From assembly GCF_905147045.1 (NCBI RefSeq), contig NC_065898.1, positions 1,488,001-1,552,000 on the forward strand: DNA of 64,000 bases, written 5' to 3'. Shown one piece after another: positions 46,850 through 58,539 of this stretch. The position numbers and the translations under genes were made by a program. Position 1 is the stretch's first letter. The number at the start of each line of letters is the position of its first letter. Source of the DNA: Nymphalis io. Taxonomy: Eukaryota; Arthropoda; Insecta; Lepidoptera; Nymphalidae. The notes under the pieces are model-generated. The model was not told the DNA's origin, made no database searches, and saw only the letters and a list, made by a program, of their open reading frames with translations.

Positions 46850-47110
46850 TCCTATGAGGTAACAAAAACCTAAACATACGGGCCGTAGCCAAGCGCGAGT
46901 AGGGGCTAGGTGATCGTATAAGCAGATGAGATGGACGAAGTCGTAAGGAACTTGCGAGTGAGGCAGCATGTGTTAAAGATAATTGCCTTTTGGAGTAAAT
47001 GATGAGTGTGTTGAGGAGTAACATATCAAGGCTACGTTGTAGGCTTTTAGGTATGACTCCAGTTGATGACATGACAATGGGAACAATATAGATGGTGTTT
47101 GCTCGCCACT
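46850..47110 (-). pseudogene. LINE reverse-transcriptase C-terminal tail fragment, copy 1
   Basis: The - strand open frame includes YIVPIVMSSTGVIPKSLQ, then LQRSLDMLLL, resembling the closing segment of many LINE polyproteins (VPVVISATGVIP-type block). It is only the extreme end, so it is a 5'-truncated insertion. It is duplicated at 56140-56403. Confidence 0.65.
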
Positions 47111-47344
47111 GACGCTTCAATTGAATTTATTATTATTATTTAGCTTTGTAAGTATTAAATTAAGAAATTATCTTTTTTTTAAGAAATAAAGTATCATTAA
47201 CCCAAAGTAAATTTTGCCGGTAACTTTCTAACGAACAGAGAGCACATCTTTCAAAACGGGCAGCTATGACTCAAATACCGACAAATGACGTTGGTGATCC
47301 GCTGATGTCAGTGAATGTAAAACAGGAAGTAACAAGTATTCTCT

Positions 47345-47455
47345 TAATGGTGTAAACAATGTGGCTGGTGATTCGATTGTGAAGGTATCATCGATGTAGC
47401 AGGCGTACATCTGGACGTTGCTGGTGTTGATACGAAAAGTCTCGGACAATAGAAT
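47345..47455 (-). pseudogene. Protease exon-2 relic, copy 1
   Basis: The - strand reads SETFRINTSNVQMYACYIDDTF, which lines up with the [20 protein letters not shown] stretch of exon 2 in the intact genes, followed by further degraded text in place of the catalytic Asp block. It lies 130 nt past the stop of gene 4. The catalytic Asp motif NDIA is not kept. The same relic is at 56638-56748. Confidence 0.75.
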
Positions 47456-47576
47456 GGCAGAGATATGTTTCTTAAATCTGATCTTTATGTTTATAATAAA
47501 CACGGAATAATTTAATGAATATATTTATTTGACAGATTTACATGTTAATTCGTTGATTTCATAGAAAAATGCTAGT

Positions 47577-49201
47577 TTATAGACGTGCGTTTATCCAAGA
47601 TGCAAATGAAGTCACCCTCGCAAATCCGGCGGGCAAGCCAACGCCGCAGCCTCGAGGCGAGCCGAAAGAAGTAATACCAATCTGTGTAGAGAAAAAATAT
47701 GTTATTATACATACAGTACAGTACAGTAACAGCCTGTTAATGTCCCACTGCTGGGCTAAGGCCTCCTCTCCCTTTTGAGGAGAAGGTTTGGAGCTTATTC
47801 CACCACGCTGCTCCAATGCGGGTTGGTAGTATACACATGTGGCAGAATTTCAATGAAATTACACATGCAGATATATATATTATACATACATATATTATTA
47901 TTAAAGTTAAGTCTAGTAGAAGTCTAGTAAATGTCTTACAACAGGATTAAGGGCTCCTCCTTTTGCGGATACGTATAGATTATCATCCGACTCGTGTAAG
48001 CGACGTCATATACGACGGAAATAGAAAAAAGTGAGGCTATTCTACAACACTTGCTTAATATATAAAGTGATTAATAAAATACTGACTAGTCGACGACCGC
48101 CTCCGCTGCCTATCCAGAGGGGGCCTCCTGAGTCACCACCACAGGTGCTTCGACCTCCAGTAGTAGCAGTACACAGGGTAGATCCGATGATAACGCTAGA
48201 GCCAAAAGTGTTTCTGCATACAGCGTTCGTGATTACTTGCAAGTTAACTTGTCTCTGTGCCTGGTTGCTGCTGATACCAACATCTGAAGAATGAAAATTT
48301 CGCAATAATTAAATACATTGTTAATATAACGTAAAAAATTTTGTTCGATGATAACCACGGCTTACAGCGGCATCGGCTATGTTAGAATCTATAGGAACAT
48401 ATAAATCATATTACCCTTGAATTAACAATCTATTCTGGAAAAAGATGGATTTTATAAAGTTATTAACAAAGTAGAACTAAACTCACTGTCGGCGGTTTTT
48501 CCAAATCCAGCCGCTGTGGCCCAGGTGCCTACAAAGTCGTTATTGCCGGTTGCTATTGCGATCCGCTGAATATTGTCTGAGAAATTAAAAGTGTATTTAA
48601 GTAGAAAAATAATGCCATAATTAACAAATACGTAAATTTAAAATTAAATTTACTGTTATATCCGACGTGGTTGATGCGAATAATAGCTACATCGTTGTTC
48701 GCATTTTGGGTGTTGTAGCTACCGTGCAACACGACATTATTGGTGTTGATGCGAACCCCTCCGGAGAAAAGACGAATTGAGCCGAGAACAACAGTGAATT
48801 GACGAGCTTGATTGCTGCGATCCCTCCAGCAGTGAGCGGCGGTCACCAGTCTGGTGTTGGAGAGCAGAGAAGATCCGCAAACTGACTGTCTTCCGTTTGT
48901 CAAAGTTATAACTAGACCGCCCTAAATATAAATATAATATATTAGTCATTAAAAAGTTACGAATTGCATCAAGTTAACAAAATGTTTAAACTAATATTGT
49001 GTAACCTACCAAGTGGGGATTTGCGCCAAGAGAAGATGCCTGTCCTCCTACGATCCTGGAGCCGTCGAAGTCCTGAGCCTCCTCAGCGAGTTTGATGCGT
49101 GCAGCTTCGGGGATACCAATCCTTTCATGGTAGTCGAGAGTGATTGGCTCCTCGGCTACGACGGCAAAAACCAAGCCAACAACGACAATTAGTAATTTCA
49201 T
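47577..49201 (-). CDS. Chymotrypsin-like serine protease 4
   Basis: Exons from the ATG: 49201-49010, 48921-48654, 48576-48487, 48283-48087, 47681-47577 (192/268/90/197/105 nt), 283 aa. Signal peptide [16 protein letters not shown], activation at DGSR/IVGG, His94 (TAAHCW), Asp141 (NNDVA), Ser235 in [10 protein letters not shown], Ser189. Differences from gene 1 are spread over the protein (for example [42 protein letters not shown]), so its substrate preference may differ. Intron 4 is enlarged by a SINE at 47715-47889. AATAAA (minus strand) lies at 47524-47529. It is the partner of gene 6 in the 9.3-kb duplication. Confidence 0.95.
47715..47889 (-). mobile_element. Truncated Metulj SINE in intron 4 of protease 4
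   Basis: ttatacatac at 47705-47714 and 47880-47889 flanks a SINE tail portion in reverse orientation. The same position in gene 6 (about 56997-57010) is empty, so the insertion came after the duplication. Confidence 0.88.
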
Positions 49202-49252
49202 AGTTAAAAAAGCTATGTACTCGTACTACCTCAGAGTATGGTAAAATTTCGT

Positions 49253-49277
49253 TTTAAATACTAAAGCATATCTAATC
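49253..49277 (-). promoter_or_regulatory. Core promoter of protease 4
   Basis: GATTAGATA (49277-49269, one change from GATAAGATA) and TATTTAAA (49260-49253) on the - strand, in the same spacing as the other genes. Confidence 0.65.
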
Positions 49278-49496
49278 TTTTCTTTATTTTCCGGATTAAA
49301 ATAGATAATTTATCGGCGATATTATTAGTGATGAATGCAAATTGATTGATGACATCAATAATAATTTGCATTAAAATGAAAATGCTTATTACTGACTTTC
49401 AGCACGTTTTTTTATAAAATATTTCGGCGGACAGGCAAATGTGCCATCTGATGTTATAGTAATTCCTTAAATCGAAAATATGCCAGGGGCTACACT

Positions 49497-49790
49497 TTCA
49501 TTTTACACAAATTTTCCTCCAAGCTTAAATTAATTTATTTGATGGTAAGTCTTTGTACAAACCCGTTTGGGTAGGTACCACCCACTTATCAGATATTTGG
49601 TATTGTTTTGTTCCGGTTTGAAAGGTGAGTGAGCCATTGTAATTACAGGCTCAAGAGACATATCATCGTAGTAGCCAAGGTTGGTAGCGCATTGGCTATG
49701 TAAACGATGGTTGACATTTCTTACAATGCCAATGTCTAAGAGCGTTGGTGACCACTTACCTATTCTATGAAAAAAAAAACAAATATCTAT
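49497..49790 (+). repeat. Rearranged family A copy
   Basis: Family A copy with tail toward the right. Its left 70 nt (cattttacacaaattttcct on) is the reverse complement of 58705-58785 in the partner block, fused to sequence matching 59160-59395. See the rearrangement finding. Confidence 0.8.
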
Positions 49791-49978
49791 TACCACGGTA
49801 ATGTATCCATAATCCTTGTATTTATAACTATATTGTTAAAAAAAAAAAGAAAAAAAAAGAAATTTTTATCAAAATAAATGACATATTAATTTTAAACGCT
49901 TCATGTTTACAACCAGTAATTTCAAAAAAAATACGAGATGTTTAAATGAACGTATGAATAAATACGCAGGGCCATGCA

Positions 49979-50230
49979 GAATTTGGTTACAGTGAGTTGT
50001 CTATATATGTATGTCCATTGTCTCTTTTGTAGACTCTTGTAGGTATACAAATCTCTTTTACAAAGTTTTTGTGTCTCTTTTATACCTTTTGCGTTCGCTA
50101 CATTACAGCCTAGACCGGCAATTTTCTCTTCGACTGCGTCGACATATTAAGCTGTACTTAAAATAAATATGCAACGTACTATATAGCATATGATATAGAT
50201 CTAAACTTGAAAAATGGTTAATAGATAAAA
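49979..50230. repeat. Family D repeat, copy 2
   Basis: Same sequence as 45355-45615 but free of the surrounding block, so the element has moved or been copied on its own. Confidence 0.75.
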
Positions 50231-50635
50231 AAAATACTGTATAAATGAATATTTAAAATATAAGAATGTATTGAATGAATATTTTTTTGTTAGAAAGTTT
50301 TTTGACATTTTGAATTTTAATCAGTATATTACGCATATTATGATATTATTTAGTAATTATACACTTAAACGTAAGCTAGCTATGCATAAGTAAATCATTT
50401 AATTTGTAATAACATCTGTAAAACTACATTTTATGTAAATAAATGATTATGATTATGTGCGTAATAACACTATAATTTAAATTTTGATCCTAATTAACAA
50501 ACAAAATGAGTTGGTACTAAGTATGTATACTTAAAGAAATTAAATAATTAGAGTAATTTAGCAGACTTAAAAGTGTATCTTCATATACACCACTTGTATT
50601 AATTTTAGTATTTGATGAAATTAAAGTAAAGTAAA

Positions 50636-50930
50636 GCCGAGATGGCCTAGTGGTAAGAACGCGTGAATCTTAACCGATGATCGTGGGTTCAAACCCGGGC
50701 AAACACCACTGAATTTTCATGTGCTTAATTTGTGATTATAATTCATCTCGTGCTTGACGGTGAAGGAAAACATCGTTAGGAAACCTGCATGTGTCTAATT
50801 TCACTGAAATTCTGCCACATGTGTATTCCACCAACCCGCACTGGAGCAGCGTGGTGGAATAAGCTCCAAAAAGAGGTGCGGAGGCCTTTAGCCCAGCAGT
50901 GGGACATTCACAGGCTGTTACGGTAAAGTA
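50636..50930 (+). mobile_element. Metulj-like SINE
   Basis: Starts agccgagatggcctagtggt, contains gggttcaaacccgggcaaa, and ends ttcacaggctgttacggtaa. The tail is shortened relative to other copies. Confidence 0.88.
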
Positions 50931-52440
50931 AACATTGACATAACATGAAACATTAGTTATTATTTAACCTTACTATCTATTCTTATATTCGCGTCGGCCC
51001 TAACTAAGAAAATATGGACCTAAGGAGCCCCCGCACTGACTTCACCGCAATCGCACCGCGGACCGCCGCATTAATGGTTTTTGTTGCGCGAGAGTTTTAT
51101 TTTACGATAATTCTTAAGTTATATATTTTAATTATATTGTATTAAGGACAAATATGTTCTTAATCAAATACCTAAGATCGGTTTAAGAAGCTTCGCAAAT
51201 ATGTCATTATTTTTGACCAAAATTTAAAAGATGAAATTTGTACCGCGAGTTAGCCTTATATATTATCGTGGATTTTCCTTAGAATTTTTCATGAGGAATA
51301 TTTCAGCCATACATTATTTTCGTGTAACTAAAACACATATTCATACAGCGCACAATGTTGAAGCTGTCACGATTCGCGACTTTCCTTGAAAATGACTTCA
51401 CAAATAACCTATACAATTCAACATATATATATTTTATTAATTCGTAATTGATAAATTGATTGATAGGTATTGTAATTAATAAATTGTAATTGATAAATTG
51501 ATTGTACCTTCGAAGATACACATATGCTATCGCAGACTTTTCGGTTGGGGTTTTTAAGACTTACAATTATCTAGTACATAGTCTTGACGTAGCTCCTGGC
51601 GCTCGCTAACTTCAGCGTTAGCTTTAATGATCTTTTTGTTAGTGAAATCAAACCAAAATCCGTTTTTTCCACCTTAGATAGAAGTAAATTAAGGAAATAT
51701 TATTGCTGTTTCAAAGAACCAATATTTCGAAAGATTAATTCCATTATTTTCAATATATTTTTCAAAATTATCGAAACTTTCTATCAAATTCCCTAACCGT
51801 TGAGTATATTAAACATTTGCTGAAGTATAAACAATAGTAAGTGATTTAAAAAATAGTAGACATGTCGCTGTGACGCTATTTGCAAAGGTTCACAATCTCC
51901 TAAACGATCAATTACTAGAAAAAGTAATTGGACTGAGATGTGACCATTGTGGGACCTTCGATTTGCGACGGCTTAAATTAGCACCATTGTTTGGTACAAT
52001 TATTTAATTTTCTATTGGTTAATATTAAAAGAAAACTTAAATAACATAAAATTGTTTAACTCTCTAAATTATTTATCTATATCTCACAAGCTTTACCGGC
52101 GAAGTAACCGCCGTGCATATCGGAATAAGAAGCGATAGCACTAAATGTTAATCGCCAACTGCCTCTGCGCGAACCGCGTCCGTTTCTGAGTTAATGTGTG
52201 AATCGATAAACCCGTAAGGACGGTTGCTTATAATTTCGTGTCTGAACTGTTTGTCTGGATTTTTCTGTAGTTATTTCAGTTTGAGTACTCACAGGTATAT
52301 AGACAGCATATATATATATATATATATATAGTCACCGAATATATGCCGACGATACACTTAACCCAGATGGTACAGTGTCGAAAAATAAAAAGTTGATATG
52401 TGGTAATTAATTATGTATTTTGTAATAAAAGAGTAGACGT
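50931..52440. other. Spacer between genes 5 and 4
   Basis: AT-rich 1.5 kb with no supported gene. 51250-51335 resembles text near 22270-22320 and 32916 (acattattttcgtgt). A (ta)n tract lies at 52308-52330. The open frame 51303-51521 is AT-rich and unconvincing. Confidence 0.55.
52308..52330. repeat. (TA)n microsatellite
   Basis: Uninterrupted alternation of t and a, about 11 repeats. Confidence 0.95.
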
Positions 52441-53666
52441 TTAAAGGCGGGCTCTGATCCAGGAGTTGAATGAGGTCACCCTGGCGAAACCGGCGGGGAA
52501 GCCCCGGGCGCAGCCGGCGGTGGAGCCGAAGGATACGATACCGATCTGTGAATGAATAAAATACGTTATGAAATGTTTTGAACGGAGTAAAAACTTGTAG
52601 GTTTGAATACATATGGTCAACGACGGCGATGCACATAACAAGTAAATGACAGAACTACTGACCAGAGTGCGACTGCCGCCACTGCCAATGGCTAGAGGAC
52701 CGCCGGAGTCCCCTTGGCAGGTGCTCTGACCGACGGAGGTGGCGGTACATAGGGTGGAGGCGACGACGACTCTGTTTCCGAAAGTGTTAGCACACACGGC
52801 ATTGGTGATCACTTGCAGGTTAACTTGCTTCTTTACCTGGTTGGTGCTGATACCGACATCTGCCGAGTAAAATGTTAGCCGTAACTAGTGCTTCTTTTAT
52901 GTAATCATTTTCACTGATTATGGAATCGGAACTTACTTTCACCGGTTCTACCGTAACCGGCAGCTGTAGCCCAGGCACCGACGTAGTTATTATTGCCACT
53001 GGCGATGTTGATGCGTTGAATGTTATCTAAAAATATAGGATTACACGATACAATAAATATACTTTTGTATTCGTAAGTGCCAACTGTATGAATAAAATAA
53101 GGAAGAAATGGATTTTCTTTTCTTACTGTTGAAAGTAATGTGTGAAGTGAAAACCATAGCGATATCGTTGTTAAGGGTGTCGTGGTTGTAGCTGGCGTGC
53201 ATCTGAACATTGTTGGTGTTGACACGAACACCGCCGGTGAAGAGCCGGACGGAGCCTAGGACGACGGTGAACGTGCGAGCTTGGGTTGAACGATGTCTCC
53301 AGCAATGGGCGGCGGTCACCAGTCTGGTGTTGGTGAGAAGGGAAGATCCGCAGACTGACTGTCTACCGTCGGTCAAAGTGATAACCAGACCTCCCTGAAA
53401 GTTTATGTACATCAATAAAAGTTGAGACGACGTATGTAACAATATACATTTATATACATTAACAAGTAACAAACCAAGTGAGGCTGTGAGCCGAGAGAAG
53501 ACACCTGTCCCCCTACGATCCTGGAGCCGTCGAAGTCCTGGGCCGCCTCGGCGAGCTTGATCCGTGCAGCTTCGGGGATACCGATCTCTTCATGGTAGTT
53601 GTAAAATATTGGCTCTTCGGCTGCGACGGCAACGGCCAGGCCAACGACGACTAGCAGGAATTTCAT
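52441..53666 (-). CDS. Chymotrypsin-like serine protease 5
   Basis: Exons from the ATG: 53666-53475, 53394-53127, 53026-52937, 52859-52663, 52545-52441, same lengths as the others, 283 aa. Signal peptide [24 protein letters not shown] activation, His94, Asp141 (NNDIA), Ser235. The residue before the Gly-Asp of the active-site loop is Gln ([10 protein letters not shown]), where genes 1-4 have Gly and gene 6 has Ser; this position (192) lines the pocket rim and may tune specificity. Coding positions are richer in G and C than in genes 4 and 6. It sits alone between the two duplicated blocks and has no close twin in the window. An upstream ATG at 53732 would add residues before the signal peptide; 53666 is chosen because it matches all paralogues. 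Confidence 0.95.
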
Positions 53667-53705
53667 GTTGGAAGTGGTTATGTGATGAGCAGCAGCTAGG
53701 TTTAC

Positions 53706-53730
53706 TTTAAATACTATCCAATATCTTATC
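53706..53730 (-). promoter_or_regulatory. Core promoter of protease 5
   Basis: GATAAGATA (53730-53722) and TATTTAAA (53713-53706) on the - strand, with the same spacing as genes 1-3. Confidence 0.7.
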
Positions 53731-53734
53731 ATTT

Positions 53735-54586
53735 CCTTTAAATTTTTATCACATCGCTAATGATGTGTCAGTCAAAATAGATAATTGTTTTATTTTGTGG
53801 CGATCGCCACAATAACATTTCGATACGCTACGACAGTTTAGGTGAAGTAGTTCTCGACATAGTAGTTCTGCTGCGGTTTCCGAACAGATCAATCCGAACA
53901 AATGTTCCTCGTTGTTTATATAATCCGAACCGATTATTATATAAAAACCTCACCAACGATATTTGGCTTTGTCAAAGGTTCACTACCATAGTAGTATGTT
54001 CTGCGTACGCGTTATGTCGAGAACTGTTCGACGCGCTCGAACGTTGATCGCAGCGTTTAAAGTAGTGTGAAAAACTTTTACGTATTTGAAACAGACCGTC
54101 ATATTGGTATTTCCCAAATTAGTAATTAATAATAAATCTGTATGATAGATAGGACAACGTTCTTATAGTGGTCTTCTTACCTATAATTTTTTTTTAAATA
54201 TATTTTAAAGAATTATTTGAATGTGTCACATTGTGGTTCGTGTGTAATATTTAAAAACGCGCCTTATATACATATGAGTTGTTTGTCCCGACTTCGTACG
54301 GGTAAAATGAGTATTATATCCCGTACACTTTTTAATCAATGGGATATAATGATTCGCTGATCGATCTATTCGCCCCTCCAGTACAGTGCTAAGGGCATTC
54401 ATAACAATAGAACTTAGGACAAAACGCCCCGTGTATTTTTTCATGTTAATTTAAATATCTCGTAATATTTGTAAAATTCCTAGTTCGAATTGCAGCGCTA
54501 GTGCTGTTTTATAATCATTGACGGCGTTTAAAATTAATATGTTATTTATTTCGATAAGGACTTATACTTTTGTGGCCATTTAACAA
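53735..54586. other. Upstream flank of protease 5
   Basis: AT-rich sequence with short matches to the upstream flanks of the other genes (for example the ctgaacagatcaa-like text near 53880 and 45810). No gene is supported; the open frame 54226-54444 has no recognisable similarity. Confidence 0.55.
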
Positions 54587-55855
54587 AACTACAGGTGTCA
54601 TTATTTTTCCTTTTCTTTAAATACAGTTTAGAAAATAATGAATTTGGTTACAGTGAGTTGTCTATATATGTATGTCCATTGTCTCTTTTGTAGACTCTTG
54701 TAGGTATACAAATCTCTTTTACAAAGTTTTTGTGTCTCTTTTATACTTTTTGCGTTCGCTACATTACAGCCTAGACCGGCAATTTTCTCTTCGACTGCGT
54801 CGACATATTAAGCTGTACTTAAAATAAATATGCAACGTACTATATAGCATATGATATAGATCTAAACTTGAAAAATGGTTAATAGATAAAAATTAAAGGT
54901 TAATAGAATAAAATATTTAATTTATTTATTCTTATGTGACAGTTAAACAAAACTACAGATGTCGTTATTTTTCCTTTTCTTTAAATACAGTTTAGGTGTC
55001 AAACAAAATAGATATTTTATATTTTATAATAACATTTTGATACGCTGCGACTGTCTAAGTAAAGTCTCATCATAGTAAATCTGTTGCGGTTACTGAACAG
55101 ATCAAATTTCGAACAAATGTTTTATCTTTTTGTAAAATCAGTCAGGACGTCAGGAAGGATATTTGGGTTGCGTATTTAATACTAGTTGTCGGCCGCGGCT
55201 TCACCCGCGTGTTGGGGAAGTTTTTTTTGATTTATTGTTCAAATAGTTCTAAACCCACTTTTAATTGCAATCTTTTACTTCGAGAAATAAAACGTCGAGA
55301 ACAGTAATTTACAGTACAAAATAGTTAATTTAGTATTTAAGCACAGTCAAACCGGAACAATAATATCAAGTACTGTAGTTTTGGGGTAAAATAACTGTTG
55401 AGTACCCATTCACCTACCCAGGTACCTACCCAGACGAGCTTGCACAATGCCTTATCATCAGTAAAAACCTTGGGGTACCTACAGATATGGAGTCAAGCCT
55501 CAAAAACTAACCAGCAAAATTTACAAAGAAAATAAATTATGAAAGCACTGTTCCATTACAATGAATTAAAATAATATATAATATAAATATGTATATATAT
55601 ACATTTTAAAGCAATGATATATATCATGCACACATATGAGATTTATGTCCCATGTCAAAAAAGCTTTAACATATAAGGAATATTATTCAACACAAAATTA
55701 TATAAATGGTAAAAAATATTCATTTTGAGGGACTTCTAAAGTACTATAGCTTCCCTCGCAATGTGAATGATTCTTCAAGTATGCAAATTTATACTTTATA
55801 ACTAATAATCATTATTTTTCCTTTTATTTAATTATGTATTAGTTTGGAAATTATA

Positions 55856-56112
55856 GTAGACGGGCCGGTTGGCGTGGTTGTTAGATACTTGTCTTTCACG
55901 TTGAAGTGTGTGGGTTCAATTCCCACCCAGGACAGACATTTGTGTGCATGAACACGTCTGTTTGTCCCGAGTCTGGGTGTAATTATCTACATAAATATTG
56001 TATTTACAAAAGAAAAGTAATATATGTAATATATCAATTGTCTGGTTTCCATAGCACAAGATCTATTTAGTTTGGGATCAGATGGCCGTGTGTAAATAAT
56101 GTTCCAGGATAT
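55856..56112 (+). mobile_element. tRNA-derived SINE, family C, copy 2
   Basis: Duplicate of 46563-46818 within block B, with only a few substitutions. Confidence 0.8.
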
Positions 56113-56139
56113 TATTATTACATTCTTATTTTACATTTT

Positions 56140-56403
56140 CTCTCCTATGAGGTAACAAAAACCTAAACATACGGGCCGTAGCCAAGCGCGAGTAGGGGCT
56201 AGGTGATCGTATAAGCAGATGAGATGGACGAAGTCGTAAGGAACTTGCGAGTGAGGCAGCATGTGTTAAAGATAATTGCCTTTTGGAGTAAATGATGAGT
56301 GTGTTGAGGAGTAACATATCAAGGCTACGTTGTAGGCTTTTAGGTACGACTCCAGTTGATGACATGACAATGGGAACAATATAGATGGTGTTTGCTCGAC
56401 ACT
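56140..56403 (-). pseudogene. LINE reverse-transcriptase tail fragment, copy 2
   Basis: Duplicate of 46850-47110 with the same VPIVMSSTGV block. The first residues differ slightly (KRQCRAN versus KRQWRAN). Confidence 0.65.
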
Positions 56404-56637
56404 GACGCTTCAATTGAATTTATTATTATTATTTAGCTTTGTAAGTATTAAATTAAAAAATTATCTTTTTTTTAAGAAATAAAGTATCTTTAACCCAAAG
56501 TAAATTTTGCCGGTAACTTTTTAACGAACAGAGAGCACATCTTTCAAAACGGGCAGCTATGAATCAGATACCGACAAATGACGTTGGTGATCCGCTGATG
56601 TCAGTGAATGTAAAACAGGAAGTAACAAGTATTCTCT

Positions 56638-56748
56638 TAATGGTGTAAACAATGTGGCTGGTGATTCGATTGTGAAGGTATCATCGATGTAGCAGGCGTA
56701 CATCTGGACGTTGCTGGTGTTGATACGAAAAGTCTCGGACAATAGAAT
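56638..56748 (-). pseudogene. Protease exon-2 relic, copy 2
   Basis: Same degraded FRINTSNVQMYACYIDDTF segment as at 47345-47455, carried along by the block duplication. Confidence 0.75.
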
Positions 56749-56869
56749 GGCAGAGATATGGTTCTTAAATCTGATCTTTATGTTTATAATAAACACGGAA
56801 TAATTTAATGAATATATTTATTTGACAGATTTACATGTTAATTCGTTGATTTCATAGAAAAATGCTAGT

Positions 56870-58317
56870 TTATAGAAGTGCGTTTATCCAAGATGCAAAT
56901 GAAGTCACCCTCGCAAATCCGGCGGGCAAGCCGGCGCTGCAGCTTCGCGGGCCGAAAGAAGTAACACCAATCTGTGTAAAGAAACAATACGTTTTTATAC
57001 ATACATATATTATTATTAAAGTTAAGTCTAGTAGAAGTCTAGTAAATGTCTTACAACAGGATTAAGGCCTCCTCCTTTTGCGGATACATATAGATTATCA
57101 TCCGACTCGTGTAAGCGACGTCATATACGACGGAAATAGAAAAAAGTGAGGCTATTCTACAACACTTGCTTAATATATAAAGTGATTAATAAAATACTGA
57201 CTAGTCGACGACCGCCGCCGCTGCCTATCCAGAGGGGGCCTCCTGAGTCACCACTACAGGTGCTTCGACCTCCAGTAGTAGCAGTACACAGGGTAGTTCC
57301 GATGACAACGTTAGAGCCAAAAGTGTTTCTGCATACAGCGTTCGTGATTACTTGCATGTTAACTTGTCTCTGTGCCTGGTTGTTGCTGATACCAACATCT
57401 GAAGAATGAAAAATTCGCAATAATTAAATACATTTTTAAAATAACGTAAAAGATTTTGTTCGATGATAACCACGGCTTACAGCGGCATCGGCTATGTTAG
57501 AATCTATAGAAACGTATAAATCATATTAACCTTGAATTAACAATCTATTTTGGAAAAAGAGGTATTTTATAAAGTTATTGACAAAGTAGAACTAAACTCA
57601 CTGTCGGCGGTTTTTCCAAATCCAGCCGCTGTGGCCCAGGTGCCTACAAAGTCGTTATTGCCGGTTGCTATTGCGATCCGCTGAATATTGTCTGAGAAAT
57701 TAAAAGTGTATTTAAATAGAAAAATAATGCCATAATCAACAAATACGTAAATTTAAAAATTTAATTTACTGTTATATCCGACGTGGTTGATGCGAATAAT
57801 AGCTATATCGTTGTTCGCATTTTGGGTGTTGTAGCTACCGTGCAACACGACATTATTGGTGTTGATGCGAACCCCTCCGGAGAAAAGACGAAGTGAGCCG
57901 AGAACCACAGTGAATTGACGAGCTTGATTGCTGCTATCCCTCCAGCAGTGAGCGGCGGTCACCAGTCTGGTGTTGGAGAGCAGAGAAGATCCGCAAACTG
58001 ACTGTCTTCCGTTTGTCAAAGTTATAACTAGACCGCCCTAAATATAAATATAATATATTAGTCATTAAAAAGATACGAATTGCATCAAGTTAACAAAACG
58101 TTTAAACTAATATTGTGTAACCTACCAAGTGGGGATTTGCGCCAAGAGAAGATGCCTGTCCTCCTACGATCCTGGAGCCGTCGAAGTCCTGAGCCTCCTC
58201 AGCGAGTTTGATGCGTGCAGCTTCGGGGATACCAATCTTTTCATGGTAGTCGAGAGTGATTGGCTCCTCGGCTACGACGGCAAAAACCAAGCCAACAACG
58301 ACAATTAGTAATTTCAT
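56870..58317 (-). CDS. Chymotrypsin-like serine protease 6
   Basis: Exons from the ATG: 58317-58126, 58037-57770, 57691-57602, 57398-57202, 56971-56870 (192/268/90/197/102 nt), 282 aa. It is nearly the same as gene 4 but has a 3-nt in-frame deletion in the last exon (GSPRGC becomes GPRSC), Val for Ile at IGVTSF, and Leu for the conserved Arg before the final Leu. The active-site loop is [10 protein letters not shown], with Ser where gene 4 has Gly. Triad, activation site and all six paired Cys codons remain, so the frame is intact, but last-exon changes cluster, hinting at relaxed or altered selection. AATAAA (minus strand) lies at 56817-56822. Confidence 0.92.
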
Positions 58318-58368
58318 AGTTAAAAAAGCTATGTACTCGTACTACCTCAGAGTATGGTAAAATTTCGT

Positions 58369-58393
58369 TTTAAATACTAAAGCATATCTAATC
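58369..58393 (-). promoter_or_regulatory. Core promoter of protease 6
   Basis: GATTAGATA (58393-58385) and TATTTAAA (58376-58369) on the - strand, identical to gene 4. Confidence 0.65.
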
Positions 58394-58539
58394 TTTTCTT
58401 TATTTTCCGGATTCAAATAGATAATTTATCGGCGATATTATTAGTGATGACTGTAAATTGATTGATGACATCAATAATAATTTGCATTAAAATGAAAATG
58501 CTTATTACTGACTTTCAGCACAAGTTGTTTTTATAAAAT

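Larger units (their letters stand above)
45297..49496. repeat. Duplicated block A (carries protease gene 4)
   Basis: Near-identical to 54587-58615 at an offset of 9,293 bp, falling to 9,116 after a SINE insertion at 47715-47889 present only here. The block contains the same series of repeats, a tRNA-like SINE, a LINE tail, a protease relic and an intact protease gene. The two blocks stop matching at about 49496/58615, where a rearrangement occurred. Confidence 0.9.

Noticed and set aside
46850..47110. Independent host gene duplicated at 56126
   Set aside because: The VPIVMSSTGV block is typical of LINE C-termini, and there is no start or upstream domain.
53667..53732. Upstream ATG extending protease 5
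   Set aside because: It would put polar residues before the signal peptide and overlap the TATA box; all paralogues start at the MKFLL or MKLLI methionine.
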